Shown here: positions 1 through 12,169 of the stretch, one piece after another | Layout of the letters: the number at the start of each line of letters is the position of its first letter | Numbering within the stretch: position 1 is the stretch's first letter | Assembly: GCA_035222895.1 (NCBI GenBank) | Contig: JAVYIG010006800.1 | Coordinates: 47,584 to 111,583 of the forward strand | DNA: 64,000 nucleotides | DNA from: Strongylocentrotus droebachiensis | Lineage: Eukaryota > Echinodermata > Echinoidea > Camarodonta > Strongylocentrotidae | Direction of reading: 5' to 3' | The notes under the pieces: generated by a model | Seen by the model: the letters and a program-made list of their open reading frames with translations, nothing else | Told to the model about the DNA's origin: nothing | Database searches by the model: none | Position numbers and translations under genes: made by a program

Positions 1-1290
1 TGGGGTTTTTTGGACCTAAATACAAAATGAAAATCAAGCTCTTATTGGTCTAGATTTTTTCTTAAAGGTAATTCAAGATTTTACTTCCGATGTTTTTGGC
101 TGTAAAAAGTTCCTCGATGTATTGACCTGCCCATGGACCTGCCTAAATACCCTTAGGACAGATGTGGGGCAACGAAATGTGTATGGTTTGTGTAGAGCGT
201 GTTCCTAATATAGGGATGCATGGAGCCTCCGTTACCTAGCTTTGCAACGTGTTACTTTTGTCCCCGGTTTCAACATACATGTAGGATCATCCCTGAACAA
301 TAGGTGTTATGTAAGGATCTACTCTTTGTCCCCGGCGAGGATCAATATCAGGCCACATTCAGATTAAGCTTCGTTTGTATGTGACAGGAAGTGTGCTATT
401 AAGCCTTGACCCGGCGTAGTTCTTCATACATGTAGCTGAATGCAATGTTGTAAAAGTTAATGTACGAAAATGAGGAAATCCAAAATAACACTGATCATGA
501 CATAAAAGGGGATAGGGCACTTTTTACAAAGTTAAAGTGGCACTCTTTCTTTGTAACCAGGGGCATTTTAGGGGTAATTGAAAAAAGTTCAAGGGGGGGG
601 GGCACTGTACCGCTAGCTAAACTTGACACAAAGACAGTTGGCAATTCACTAAATATATATTTATTCACGGTTTGCTACTGTTCCCTGTAGCCATGTGACA
701 ATTGTAAATATTTTGTATAATTCTGACATATCAACTTTATTGTATTGTAGTTAAATACTTACTTAAAGGTGCATATCTTGGCATGATTTTTTATTATTTT
801 GAAGCCATTATCGTTTCATAACTGGAAGTCAAGTGTTATATTTGCCACACCCATGGGGCAATTGTAATCATATACCTTGTACCAACAAATCATATACCTC
901 AGAAATATATATATTGTTCTTTGATTATTAAAGGTGACGATCTGGACAGATTTTCAACAATTAAACATCATTTTAGAGAACCCCAATAAGATAATTTTAA
1001 TAAAAACTATGGCAAATGCTTGAGACATTGCCATTATATTTAGTTCCAGTTAATTGTGGGGAAAATTATACTAGTTCCTACGTTGTTACATTTGCACCCG
1101 AGGTGGGCGGCCATATTTGTTTTCATCTTTTTTCTTAGCATTTGAAATCGTCCTTGAAACTTTCGCCAAATCAGGCCTAACATCTTGGGGATTTTTGGAC
1201 CTAAATAAAAATGAAAACCAAGCTCATAACTGTCCAGAATTTTGTTTGAAGGTAATTAAATTCAATTCAAGGTTTTATTTCGAAAAACAT
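1..1290. repeat. Diverged direct repeat at window start
   Basis: The first ~100 bases recur in diverged form at about 1,185-1,290. Shared blocks are TTTTTGGACCTAAATA, then AATGAAAA.CAAGCTC, then AAGGTAATT, in the same order. This is a diverged direct repeat about 1.2 kb apart, probably two copies of an interspersed element cut by the window edge. A short run of open frame across 1,117-1,368 comes from the second copy and shows no protein family signature. No other gene was seen in 1-1,600. Confidence 0.45.
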
Positions 1291-1609
1291 AGAGTAGGAT
1301 GCACATGCTGTAGCTCAGTGAAAGCTGAAATGTATATGTTTACAAGTATTGAGGATACATATAAATAGGAAAGAATATCTATTCATGAAACATATCAACA
1401 AAATCGTACAAAACCATGACAGATAAAATAATGGTCTGGTTAAAAAGACAACTGCTCAAATATACAAATAAAAAAGATTGGGTTTTTAAAGAAAAACTTA
1501 AAACAATCAGCGATGATTAAGAAGATCAATACAATTTGGTATTGCACTTTGTTTAAAACGAGAGGTTCTGCATTTATATTGACTATACTTGTGTTTATTT
1601 CGTAATGAC

Positions 1610-1690
1610 ACGCCAATATAGCTCAATCGATAAAGACGGCGTTACACAACGTTTGAGTTGTGGGTTAGAAACTTAGAATCTCAGAATTTA
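1610..1690 (+). repeat. Possible tRNA-derived SINE remnant
   Basis: TAGCTCAATCGATAAAGACG at ~1,619 resembles a Pol III A box (TRGCNNAGYNGG). GTGGGTTAGAAAC ~35 bases later resembles a decayed B box (GGTTCGAATCC). The spacing suits a tRNA-like head, but no cloverleaf pairs well, so I read it as a decayed tRNA-derived SINE head and not a functional tRNA. Confidence 0.3.
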
Positions 1691-2463
1691 TTCAGTTCTA
1701 TTTTGCCTTTATAAATAGTGAGGCAAAGCAATAAATAATCAAAGTCTAATTGTTTGTGACCTCTTTGCAAGCCGATAATTACATAAAAAGTATCAGCCAA
1801 AGTCCGAAACTCTTATGAGAACAGATGACTCCCCTCGCCCAGTCATGGATAATGTCGATATCAAAAACATAGTATAACGATCTTTATAGTAACGAATGAG
1901 CTGGTGTCTGTCTTGGTTCTGTCTTGTAATGTAAATTATCACAACATAATTAGTTGTACTAGCCCTCCTTTGAGTTTTGTAATAATATTTGTTTTTATAT
2001 TTACAACTTAAGAATAAAAAGTCCCAGCCCCCCCCCCCCCCCCCTCCTCTCGTCGTTCATCGCTTTTGTCTTTTTTCTCACCTAGGATAACATCCGAGAG
2101 TGCTTTTCGGGAAGTGGAATGATTTTTTGAATTTTCAAACAGTCTAAAATAAAACTAGAGACAAATACTGCAATTACAAATATATAGGAGAGACAGAAAG
2201 CGTCGTCTTTGCTCGTCCCCGTTGTCCTCGTTCAATCCACCCTCCCCCCTCAGCTCTTGGCAATTCTTGCTTCAACTCAACTAGTCCATTATCTGGCCTA
2301 TTTAATTTTGATCTCCACCACACCAACGCTATCCCCCCCCCCCTCCCTCCCTACTTACTTGCTACCAGCCGATGGTGGAGTGATACGACGCCCGGCAAAA
2401 TGGTAGGCATAATTATGAGTTTGTTGATAACGCCATCTTCGACGGCTTGAATCAACACAATTC

Positions 2464-2722
2464 CAGCGAGCAATCGAATCGTGTAAATTTAAATCGTGTA
2501 ATCGTGTTGCGGAGATTTTCGGCGGGCAGATTACACGATTACACGATTCGACCTGAATTGAGGAATCGTGTAATTTTACACGATTACACGTTTACACGAT
2601 TCAAATTCCGATCAATTGGCAAAAGACGAATCGTGTAAAAAAAATGGTTACACGATTCGAGCGAGCAATCGAATCGTGTAAATTTTGAATCGTGTAAATC
2701 GTGTTGCGGAGATATTCGGCGT
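2464..2722. repeat. Cluster of ATCGTGTAA motifs in both orientations
   Basis: About a dozen copies of the 9-mer ATCGTGTAA or its complement TTACACGAT fall within 260 bp. Two ~55-bp direct copies (start ~2,466 and ~2,661) both read GCGAGCAATCGAATCGTGTA and end in GTGTTGCGGAGAT.TTCGGCG. Between them the motif is inverted several times. It may be a repeat end or a binding-site array. No coding potential was seen. Confidence 0.7.
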
Positions 2723-4732
2723 GTACTGTAGTTGATGTTGATACAAACTGACTTCACTAACATCATGAATAAAACATAAACAAGATTAAGGTGATGTTCA
2801 TCCACTTTCATTAATGAAAATCTGGCAACCTTTCTATCCTCTCATTATTTTCTTTCAGCAGTTAAGTGACATTTTTAAGATGGGTCATTGCCCAAAGCAT
2901 TTTATGCCACTTGTTCCTGAAGGGTAACAATTTATGCCCCCAACTGAAATGCTCCCCAGTGTGTCAATTTTATATGGCACAGGGCAAGACACTCTGATTA
3001 ATTGGTTTCTTGCTCTTGTCTTATGGCTAATAAGCTCAAACATGCCATCATCTAACCCTATACCAAAGGAATTTTAATGAACAAATCTCGATTAGGAAGT
3101 GGTTGAACCCTGTCTGAAGATTCTAAAGATACCTGCTTTATCAATATTTTCATATATTATATCTTTGTTACATTTTATTGTTTTATTATTCATTATAATC
3201 TTAGAATATAAACTCAGAAACATATGCCAATTGTTTTAAATGAATTTCTTTTGTTTTGTTTTGTTTTTTGGTTGAATCTGGGCTCGCAGTTAAAGACAGC
3301 AAAATATTGATTACATTTGTAAGAAAATGATGGACAAGCCCTAAAAGAAAAGGAAAAGAAAATGAAAGTGATACAATCTGCAAATTGGTAGGTAATCACT
3401 TTTAAAGAAAAATATCTTTCCTTTAATTCGGAAATAAAACATCAACTTACTTCGCCTTTTTCATCCTAGCCTCTTTGAGTCGCAATGTAAATTTTCCTCT
3501 TTGAGTCGCAATGTAAATATCATGTTGTTATGTCCTTTTGTCTTCCCTGCATTTATTTCATTGCTTCTGATATACAGATAAGAAATAAATGATGCCGATC
3601 CACTTCAGAGACCACATGTAAATGGGTCGCTTTAAAGGTAATAAAAAGTTTGGGGAAATTTTGAAAATAGGCAGGATAGTAATTCTTTACAATTTTGATA
3701 TATTTGGATGCCCCTGTGGATGTATTATAACCACTAAAAAATTTAGCCCCTGAAACATTTTTACTTTCGAGAAAACTTGAATATAAAAATTTACCGGTGC
3801 TCCCGGTAAATGTTGATAAATTTCAAATAGCGCTTACGGCCATACAATGGTAGCTGCGACCATGAAAATCTCAGAATATGTAGTTGTGATATGTCATTTC
3901 CAAACGGGAATAGCCGATTGGTCAATTTTAATCAAGAAACATTGTTTTATTGCTTAATTAATATCTTGACCTTGAGAGGGAGCTATACAACATAAAGAGT
4001 TTATTATTTACAATTTCGTAACTTAAGACTCGATTTCAACCGCGACAATGATCACTGAATATTGTAGGATCGCATGCTTCCAATATGTTCATTTGAACCA
4101 AATTCATGACCCCATACCAAAACTTTGTATTACCTTTAAGACATATCACTCGACACCATCATAAAAAAAAAATGTTTTGTATATCGGATGACACAATGTT
4201 GTTCTTAAAAGTTAGAACATTCCAGAACAGTTATCCATTTCTACTATATATGTATGATGAAAAATATTCTCCTGGGCAAGGCAACATGACTAACAAAATA
4301 TCTATGTGAGGACATTCTTATTATCTCAAGGAAACCGAACATAGAATGTAGTCATCCACAATTTAATTTCCAAGTCGATGAATTCTGAGGTTATGAAATA
4401 TTAAACTCTGTTCAAAATTTGAGTTATTTTGATGCATTTGTCCAAGAAACCGCTCCTTATTAAAGTATTTGGTATGCTTCATTAAGTTTATTTATTTTGA
4501 TCCAGAGAGATCATCATCCCAAGCATAAGAAATAGGTACAATGTATGTGCATATATATATATACATGTGACAGGGAAAGACATTCAGAGAAAGAGGATCT
4601 GTTAGAGTGTAAAGGGAGAAATGAAAAGGAAAGTAAAGGAAAAAGAAATTAACACTTTCTGAGGGAAAAGAAGAGTGAAAGAAGAAAGATGTATACAGAG
4701 GGAGTACATAAAAGGTGGTAAATGGAGAGGGG
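2723..4732. other. No gene recognised
   Basis: AT-rich DNA with no recognisable exon on either strand. An 18-bp stretch, CCTCTTTGAGTCGCAATG, is repeated in tandem near 3,471 and 3,497. Confidence 0.5.
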
Positions 4733-4741
4733 AGAGAGAGA

Positions 4742-4785
<44 letters not shown>

Positions 4786-4801
4786 GAAAAGAGAGAAATA
4801 G

Positions 4802-4835
<34 letters not shown>

Positions 4836-4836
4836 T
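4733..4836. repeat. Compound GA/CA microsatellite
   Basis: A (GA)n run leads into about 20 CA dinucleotides (4,743-4,783), followed by imperfect GAGA/TAGAGAGAGA repeats to 4,836. The cysteine/valine-rich and serine/leucine-rich frames across it are artefacts of the repeat. Confidence 0.95.
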
Positions 4837-5462
4837 CCAAGTCTTTAAATACAACTACAGAAAATAAAGTATTTTAACACAAGGATTTGATGTATCACTT
4901 TTCTTCATTATAATAATCACATTTGTACATATTTCGAATATCATATTTACAATATTACATGTGAAGGACAAAATAGTGACACATACATTTCAAGAACTGA
5001 ATATTTTAGCCCCAAATATATATGAAGAAAGGTCTTTATCTCCCATATTTCTTCACACTGCATAGAATTTACTATTAATTGGCAAAACATAGCATACTTT
5101 CAATAACAATAATAATAACTTGTTTATCAGCAATCATTAACATCTTTGCTGTCAGCCAATATCAAACATATTTCACTAAATAATGAACACAGTCATTCAC
5201 ATGACATCACATGAATAATTATAATATTGTTATTAAACTAATTAGCAACGTATGTACATGTAATGCATTTGTGTGTGGTGAAAATATAACTGTAAATACA
5301 ATTTTAATCAAATGAATAGCAAAAGGCATCACAGGACTTGTATGGAATGACAAGTGACAATTATCTAGTTCTCAAGCAACATCAGCTTTCTTTCCGGAGA
5401 TTTTTTTCCAATGCACAAAGACTGTTTAAATACATCAATTACTGTCAAGCAGCAATAAGTAG

Positions 5463-6811
5463 GCCTGAGTCAATCCGTTTAACCGACGGTTATCCGACCG
5501 CATTCATCAAAACCGTTTAGCATTTCTTGCTCCGTTTAACCGTTATTTACATACATTTTGGAATGTGCTAATAGCCGATGATAAAGATAATCAAAGAAAC
5601 CGCAGTGTAATGTTACACCCTGTCCGCTGCGCGCCAGCTTTCTGGCAGCAGTAATCTCCATGAATGAATTTGTAAACAATAAAACAACCATGCCCTCTTC
5701 CCTATTTTCTCACCCTCTCTATTCCCTTCTCTCTGCAATGTGTTCATGTACCTTTTCTTATCACTGCACTCTCAGACAAGCAAAGTTCTAAATGTTTACA
5801 CATTCGATGGTCAGTTCCTCTCACATCCCTTCTCCCCGAGTCTCTCTATCTCTCTCTCTCTCTCTCAATATTAACATCAATCCCTTGCCGACTCACCCCC
5901 CTAAAATAATGTTCATATATAAATAAAATACAAAAATAATGATAACAATAATAATTGAAGTTTTAGAAATATCAATCAACAAAGTCTTGGACATTGTGTG
6001 TAATTTAAGTTTTTGATCACACACAGCCACCCTTTCTATCTAGCTAGTCTCACTTGTCTTAATTCTTCACTCTCTGATGTTCCTGCCTGGTCCATGCAGC
6101 TCTCTTTCATACACACACACGTACACACAAACCTCAAACATCGTACACACAAACCTCAAACATCGGCGCCCAATACACTGTACATGTACATACACACAGG
6201 TGGAGAGCACATGGCTTCTTGACTCCCACTGAACCGTGTGAAAGCACGTGCGGTCACCAACCTGTAATTTATGCTGGTATCAAACTCCACCCACATAGCT
6301 AGAGAACCTTCATGATTGGTCACTAACTTGGATCAGCTCATTGCAGGGTGTGTCTTGGTAGTGAGTGTTACACACTTCCACATAATTTCATATGGCAATG
6401 ATACATGCAGCAGGGACATGCTAGACATGTCCCTGCATGAATGGAGCTCTCTCCCTGACCACATGCAAACATTGCATTGCAAAGGCATATTATATATAAA
6501 CACGTCACAGATCAAGCTATCTTCACAGCGCGCTTAACTTTGCAAGGTTAATCATGATATCAGATTCAGATGAGGAATAATAAGATATTTTGCATGTTGT
6601 TTATTACTGGTCTCTGTTTATCAGAATAGTGCCAAAGTCCGGCTCGGAATGCTCAGCGCGACAGTCTGAAGACCATCAGGCGTTCCGAGCTAAATCGTTA
6701 TTACAAATACTGTATTTTCACTTTTTCAGATTATTATTTAACGGTTAAACGAAACCGCCCGTATACTTTTAACGGTTATCCGTTTAGCACAAAAACCGTA
6801 ATGACTCAGGC
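5463..6811. mobile_element. 1.35-kb element with GCCTGAGTCA termini
   Basis: The left end reads GCCTGAGTCAATCCGTTTAA (5,463) and the right end is the inverted TGACTCAGGC (6,802-6,811). Next to both ends are CCGTTTAACCG/AACGGTTA blocks in opposite orientation, so the inverted similarity extends ~100 bp inward. No transposase frame was found, so it is non-autonomous. A clean target duplication could not be defined. It contains a CT microsatellite near 5,845. Confidence 0.6.
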
Positions 6812-6907
6812 TTAAGCAATAGAACAATAAACTTTATGAGCACAAAACAAGTACATTTTTTGCATAATTCACCCAGTCACTGAATTATAATTGTAGCACC
6901 TCTCTTA

Positions 6908-7270
6908 GGGCGTGTTCATGCTTCACTTTTTCTGGCCAGAATCAGGCATCTGTTACGCGTTTAGTTTAAAACACGGTTGCGTCTTAGCTTACTTTTGTAG
7001 AATCACCGAAAAACGGCGATCACGAACGCCGATCGTAAACTCACAAAAAGATGCGTTTACAATTTGTAAACTCGTTTAAATGGGGTCAACGCACTGACCT
7101 CTAGTGGGTCTACGTAGCATGCACAGTGAAGGTCACACAAGGAGAATTGCCTGGATGAGCCAGAGAAGTAAGCATGAACAGTACACCGTGGAACTGCGAT
7201 CACGATGAGCGTTTACGATGAGCGTTTCAGATCGCTCATTCTACCTTCAAAATCAAGCATGAACGCGCCC
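6908..7270. mobile_element. Harbinger-like MITE with TTA duplication
   Basis: A 363-bp element starting GGGCGTGTTCATGCTT and ending AAGCATGAACGCGCCC, flanked by TTA on both sides (6,905-6,907 and 7,271-7,273). A 3-bp TTA/TAA duplication with G-rich termini is typical of PIF/Harbinger elements. No coding frame is present. Confidence 0.75.
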
Positions 7271-7273
7271 TTA

Positions 7274-8270
7274 ATGATTCAGCATCTCAGACTTGCTATG
7301 AGTATTCAGTTCATAAGTTCAAGGGTATCTTAATCTTGACTTGTCTAGGCGTTCTTAATGAGATAAGACAAGTGCTCATACCACAGATATTAATTCATCG
7401 CTGTCAAAAACTTTAAAGGCAGTATCGAGAGGTGGGATGAATTTAAAGTCAATTTAAATTCTTTTAATGTAGAATAATTGAATTTTTGCAGATTCCAACA
7501 AGTTCATACTAAATGTTGAAACTATAAATGGTCAATTCAGTCTAACAAATTGGAGATACAATGTTAAGGATAGATAGACAAAGACATTTGAGTGAGGACT
7601 CATGAATTACCTAGTTCCATATGATATTCATACTTTTCATCATATATTTTTCAGTTAGTTTTTATCATTTTTCTATTGAATCTCAACGACGAAATTACTG
7701 CATTATTAATAGTATCAAGTTGAGGCCCTTTTTTTCCTCTCAAAATGCATTATCAGGACAAAAACTGAAGATTACCCTCAAGCAGTTGACATCTTTTAGT
7801 GGTGAAGCATTGTCTGCTTACTAACTTTGGAGGCTTGTCATATGAAAAGGGTTCCTAGGGCAACAGTGAAAATGATATGGGCGCCACTTAGCCATGTACA
7901 AATATACTTTGTCATGACAATATGACACCGTGTCTGTTTGACAAGGGGCCTATAATTGACACCCCATCTTTTAGGGGTGAGGGAATGGTTTGATTGCTGT
8001 TAGAGGTCTCCACTCGCTCCACCAAGATTTATTTGAATACCTTTAATTTTCTTTCAACCCTTCCAAAAGTGTGTTTCAAGCTTATTTTGATCTGTAGAAA
8101 GCAATGAGAAATAGTTAAGAGTCAAGACTACTTGTAAATAATAGTGGTCTACTCTTGAAAATGTGAAAAGATAATAACAAGAAAAAGTACAAATTTCAGA
8201 GTGTATCATAACACAGTACGTGCATATAATCTTAAAGCATTTTATAATAATTAAATCATAACTACATGTA
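7274..8270. other. No gene recognised
   Basis: AT-rich DNA with no convincing exon or repeat structure. The 67-codon frame at 7,621 shows no family signature and has AT-driven composition. Confidence 0.4.
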
Positions 8271-8272
8271 GG

Positions 8273-8399
8273 TATATAATAACAAAGTATATGATAACAA
8301 AGTAAATGATAAAAAAGTATATGATAACAAACTTAACAAAATATATGATAACAAAGTATATAATAACAAATATGATAAAAAAATATATGATAACAAAGC
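8273..8399. repeat. Short tandem repeat, unit about AAAGTATATGATAAC
   Basis: Imperfect 13-17-bp units around TATATGATAACAAAG occur about eight times in a row. Frames across it on both strands (Ile/Tyr/Phe- or Lys/Tyr-rich) are by-products. Confidence 0.85.
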
Positions 8400-8923
8400 C
8401 TACTTTACTTGAACAACAAAAAAAGATGAGGGGAGCAATTAAAAATTTCAAACCAAATGTACATTTGATATATGTTATAAACCTAGAGCACCGATTCAAT
8501 TTTAATTACATTGCAGTACCGGTACATAACGAAAAAGTACACACAAATTTACCCTGTCTTGGGGAAGTTGCTAACAGTCTGAGGGACTTGTGATAAAATT
8601 ATGATTCTCATTCATCAAAGCGGTGAATGTTTCAATTTATTCAATTTGTTTACATGCCTATACCATTTTGATTCATGTAATTGAATGACAGGAGCATTGA
8701 TATAAATCAAAGAGTTATAAGAAAGAAGGTTCTTGCTCACAGTAACAAAACACAACAATTCCAATAGATTCATTGTTCTAGGAATAGAGCTCAGTCCTTA
8801 TCAAAAGGTCCACAACTTGTTATTTTTAACATATAATCATTTAACACCAAGCCCAGCTTTCTATACTGCTGTTATTCTCTGACCTCGCTTTAAGAATCTT
8901 GATGGAAGAGGGAGCTGTTCAAA

Positions 8924-9155
8924 TACTGTGGAACCTCGTTATAAAGAACATAGTCATAACAAACCACTCCATGACTCTTTAACAAAGTCATTTGTTGTGT
9001 TGGTCCCAGCTCTTGTGTTTCTAGTGTTTGTTTTGTTCTTTCTTGGCGGGTTGGGGGGGGGGGTGGGTGTGTTCCGCCTCAATATAAAAAGATTTTGATT
9101 TTATAACGTAATTTCCTTGGTTCTAGACAGTTTGTTACAGTGAGGTTTCACTGTA
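8924..9155. mobile_element. Mariner-like MITE, TACTGTGGAACCTCG ends
   Basis: The ends TACTGTGGAACCTCGTTATA and TGAGGTTTCACTGTA are inverted copies bounded by TA. This is the look of a small Tc1/mariner-type non-autonomous element (232 bp). A poly-G run sits near 9,052-9,063. Confidence 0.65.
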
Positions 9156-10060
9156 CCATGAGTTGCAAACATATAAAAGTATGTTTGTAGGTACATTATA
9201 CATGTGGTCCAATGTTGATATATAAATATCTGAATCTTATGTCATCAATACATTAAAGTTCATTATGCAATGCTTACACGGTCATTAATACTGTGTTAGT
9301 GCTTAAACTCAATGCCTTCACCTCACCAGCCAAGTGTTTAGTACTATGACTTAATACTATGAACCCTCTGTTCCCTGTACAACAAGAAACACCACATGTC
9401 ACTATGACGTGTCTCTGGTACAAGCTTGGACAACAAGCTACCCTACCAGGCAATTACACTGATTTACTGCATTTATGGCATACATTTTATAGAATGTTAA
9501 CATTCCGGCTGCTTTCTTTGCCTCTCACCACAGATTCATGTTTGCCACACTTGCCTTAGTAAGTGCCACAGAATGGCTTTGCAGAATTTCCCATTCTATT
9601 CTTGATGAGCTCCATGACAACGCATTTAACACTGGTATAGATTAATCTTACACCAGAAACATTTAAAAACTCTTGAAGCCTTTGGTAAACCTATGGTTGC
9701 ACACTGTGGCAAACAAGTAGTATTGACAACAATGTGTCTTTAATTAGCTAACAACAGCACCACAATACACAAAGCTTTGCATATTTGCAATGTGAAAATA
9801 GCAAAACAGTACTCAAGCTTAAAACCTGATGCAACCATCCATTAGAAATGTGTGGATTTTAGCTTTACGCATCAATACATATAATTATAAACTTTGAAAT
9901 ATAATCCAAAAGAACTACCGGTAATAAAATTCATAGCAAAATCAGTATGCACCATAAGGATTAATGTCAAAGGTTAATATTTCTAACTTTGTGAAATGCT
10001 GTTTTAACGTGATTTTACTATGCATTAAACTATTGAAGTAAAATTCTTTGTGAAAAGACT
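9156..10060. other. No gene recognised
   Basis: AT-rich sequence with no recognisable exon. It may include distal 3' UTR of the minus-strand SMIM13-like gene, whose nearest candidate poly(A) signal on that strand is TTTATT (plus) at 10,061-10,066. Confidence 0.35.
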
Positions 10061-10994
10061 TTTATTAGTTTATAAGAATGTTGCATATCCTTATGATTAA
10101 ATAACGGATTTATATAACAACAAAAGAGGATACTCATTTCAAAGAGGTAGCTCATTTGTACTGGTGTGATGAATTACATAATAGCTGTGCAGTAGGTAGC
10201 AATACACACATGAGTAGTAACAAAGGCATCACATACAAAAAGGAAAAAGTAATAACACATTTATCTAACTGAGGAAGATGAAATCCCAAACAAGTCAGAT
10301 AATAACAACTATGTTCCTTAATAGTATATGAACATTTTGGTTTTGGTTTAACTTTTAATTTACTGTTAACCCTTTTTTTTAAATACATGTAGATTCAAAT
10401 AAGTATTGTTGTGTCAAAACGGAATTCAAAGTTACTGTTCTACTCCAGGTTCATCAATGTTTGAATTGCATAATAATGACCACTTTAAAAAAGAATCACA
10501 GAGCTTATCAACAAGGATTTCTTCATATTCAAATACATACATATTGACATTACATCAAGATTATCACAAACCTAAGTACAGCGTAGATCTCCCAATTTCA
10601 ACAAAATAAATTCATATAATATAAGATTGTCATCAATATGTACATTATGATTTGTCCATTTCATTCTTCCATATCAGTTTTTAATACATGCTCCTTCCTT
10701 TTATGGCTGTCTCAATAAAGTCCTCAATGATCTCCCTTACTCTGTAATTTATCAATATATTCATTGCAATTCTGCATGCTGCACTCCCATCTGGACCCAT
10801 ACGTCATGCGACACATCGCTCATGGCATAAGGAGCAAATGTAAGTCATTTTGTTAGGGCAACAAAAAACAGAGATGGCAAACTTCTGTCTGTCTGAGTGT
10901 CTGTCACCCGATTCATCTTCAAACTATATCCTGTGAATGTTTTGTGAGGCGACTGTCGCTGTTTTACATGTATTCATCTCGTTACGCTATATCG

Positions 10995-11155
10995 CTATCT
11001 GATTTTGTCCTTCATTTGATATTTCCCATGCACCTGTGAGTGTGACCTTTTCTTTGTGTCCTTTTCTGACTTCACGGCAGCATCATCGTTCTTCCCAAGA
11101 AGTTCTCGCATGAACTTGAAGCGGGAGAGGAATGCCACCCATACAATGTACCACC
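10995..11155 (-). CDS. SMIM13: SMIM13-like membrane protein, exon 2 (3' part)
   Basis: The second and last coding exon gives residues 25-77. The minus-strand acceptor TTTTACAG lies just upstream, and the shared Gly codon is completed by GG. It begins GWYIVWVAFLSRFKFMRELL, matching the hallmark WYxVWxxFLSxFKFxRELxG of small integral membrane protein 13. That is an aromatic end of the membrane helix followed by a basic, then hydrophilic Lys/Asp-rich cytoplasmic tail ending in TAG at 10,995-10,997. The predicted protein is 77 residues, against about 91 in human. The biochemical role of SMIM13 is not established. The match is from memory, but the motif is distinctive and the splice phase agrees. 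Confidence 0.85.
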
Positions 11156-11295
11156 CTGTAAAACAAATAGTTATTTAGAGCTTGCCATTATTTGTGTTCA
11201 TATGTTAACATTTTCAATAAATATCTGCTCATGTGATAACAAATAAGATTCACTGAAAACTTACATGAGCATGGAAAATAAAACATTAAAATAAG

Positions 11296-11395
11296 GAGCG
11301 CTGACGATCCTTCTTTTTTAGGAAGTGGTTTGTGTGCATTTACAAAGATATCCTCGTTCATGCGGACGATCCTTATTCTCGGACCAGCGCCCCTA
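11296..11395. mobile_element. Small inverted-repeat element, GGAGCGCTG ends
   Basis: About 100 bp bounded by GGAGCGCTGACGATCCTT and, inverted, the block ending GGACCAGCGCCCC. GACGATCCTT also recurs inside. It sits in the SMIM13-like intron. Its ends resemble those of the next element (GGTGCTAGGTC / GAACCAGCGCC), so the two may belong to one family. Confidence 0.5.
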
Positions 11396-11497
11396 CTGAT
11401 GACAGTGTCAGAATGTTGTTGATCTTGTAGTTATGGCGGTTTTGAGAGACGACACCCTGTTGAACACTTATGTACAGGTTTATATGAGATAAGTCAG

Positions 11498-11874
11498 TTG
11501 GGTGCTAGGTCAGAATCATATCCAGCCTTTGACCCGTAACTCCGGGCGTGGAGATACCCTACTAAAACATACAAAAAATCTACAAAATCTTTATTTTAAA
11601 GGGATTTTTCCATGCATCCAACGGACCGGCCGAAAACTGGTGACGGTCGATTACCCCCTCCTTTACTTTATCATAAATCTTTGTTTTTAGGAAAAATACT
11701 TCAAAAAAGATAAGAAAATTGGCACAAAACAGGTAAGAAACATAACAACTTTTAAATCATGACCATTATTTGAACAGTTGATGAAGATTTAGTCAAGTGT
11801 TGGTATGTTTTAGTAGGGTATCTCCACGACAGAGTTACAGGTCAAAGTCTGGATATGATTCTGAACCAGCGCCG
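11498..11874. mobile_element. MITE with ~65-bp terminal inverted repeats
   Basis: The left arm GGTCAGAATCATATCCAG...GTGGAGATACCCTACTAAAA mirrors the right arm TTTTAGTAGGGTATCTCCAC...CTGGATATGATTCTGAACC. The arms are ~65 bp at high identity, with a ~230-bp AT-rich centre. It is non-coding and lies in the SMIM13-like intron. Confidence 0.8.
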
Positions 11875-12018
11875 TCGGCGTCGCGTGAGTTGAAAGAAAT
11901 GGACTTGGACTAAGCACAGAATCCTCTAACATTTTTTTCAAGAGGTGGGACTGAAGTTTACACTACAGAACAGTGCAGTCGTTACAATATTGCATCCAAA
12001 TTGTTTGTTTTCGCTTAC

Positions 12019-12091
12019 CAAACATTATGAAAAGTATCACAACGGCCAAGGCAGCGACAACCGAAACCAAAGCAAGCAGAAAGTCCTTCAT
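12019..12091 (-). CDS. SMIM13: SMIM13-like membrane protein, exon 1 (start)
   Basis: Exon 1 encodes MKDFLLALVSVVAALAVVIL and four more residues, a single hydrophobic helix of about 20 residues, then the donor GTAAGC on the minus strand. Joined to the next exon in phase 1, the hydrophobic run reaches the WYIVWVAFL motif, giving one N-terminal transmembrane segment. The intron is 863 bp (11,156-12,018) and holds two small inverted-repeat elements. An upstream ATG (12,114) opens a frame of eight codons whose TGA overlaps the main start as ATGA. Confidence 0.82.
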
Positions 12092-12169
12092 ATTGCTGTA
12101 TTCTCGTCTACCATGTCTACATTATGAGAAAATAATGTCTGTATTTATTTTCACAGCAGTCCTCTGAAT

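Noticed and set aside
4492-4854. 120-codon minus-strand frame rich in Cys/Val and Ser/Leu
   Set aside because: It is the translation of a CA/GA microsatellite.
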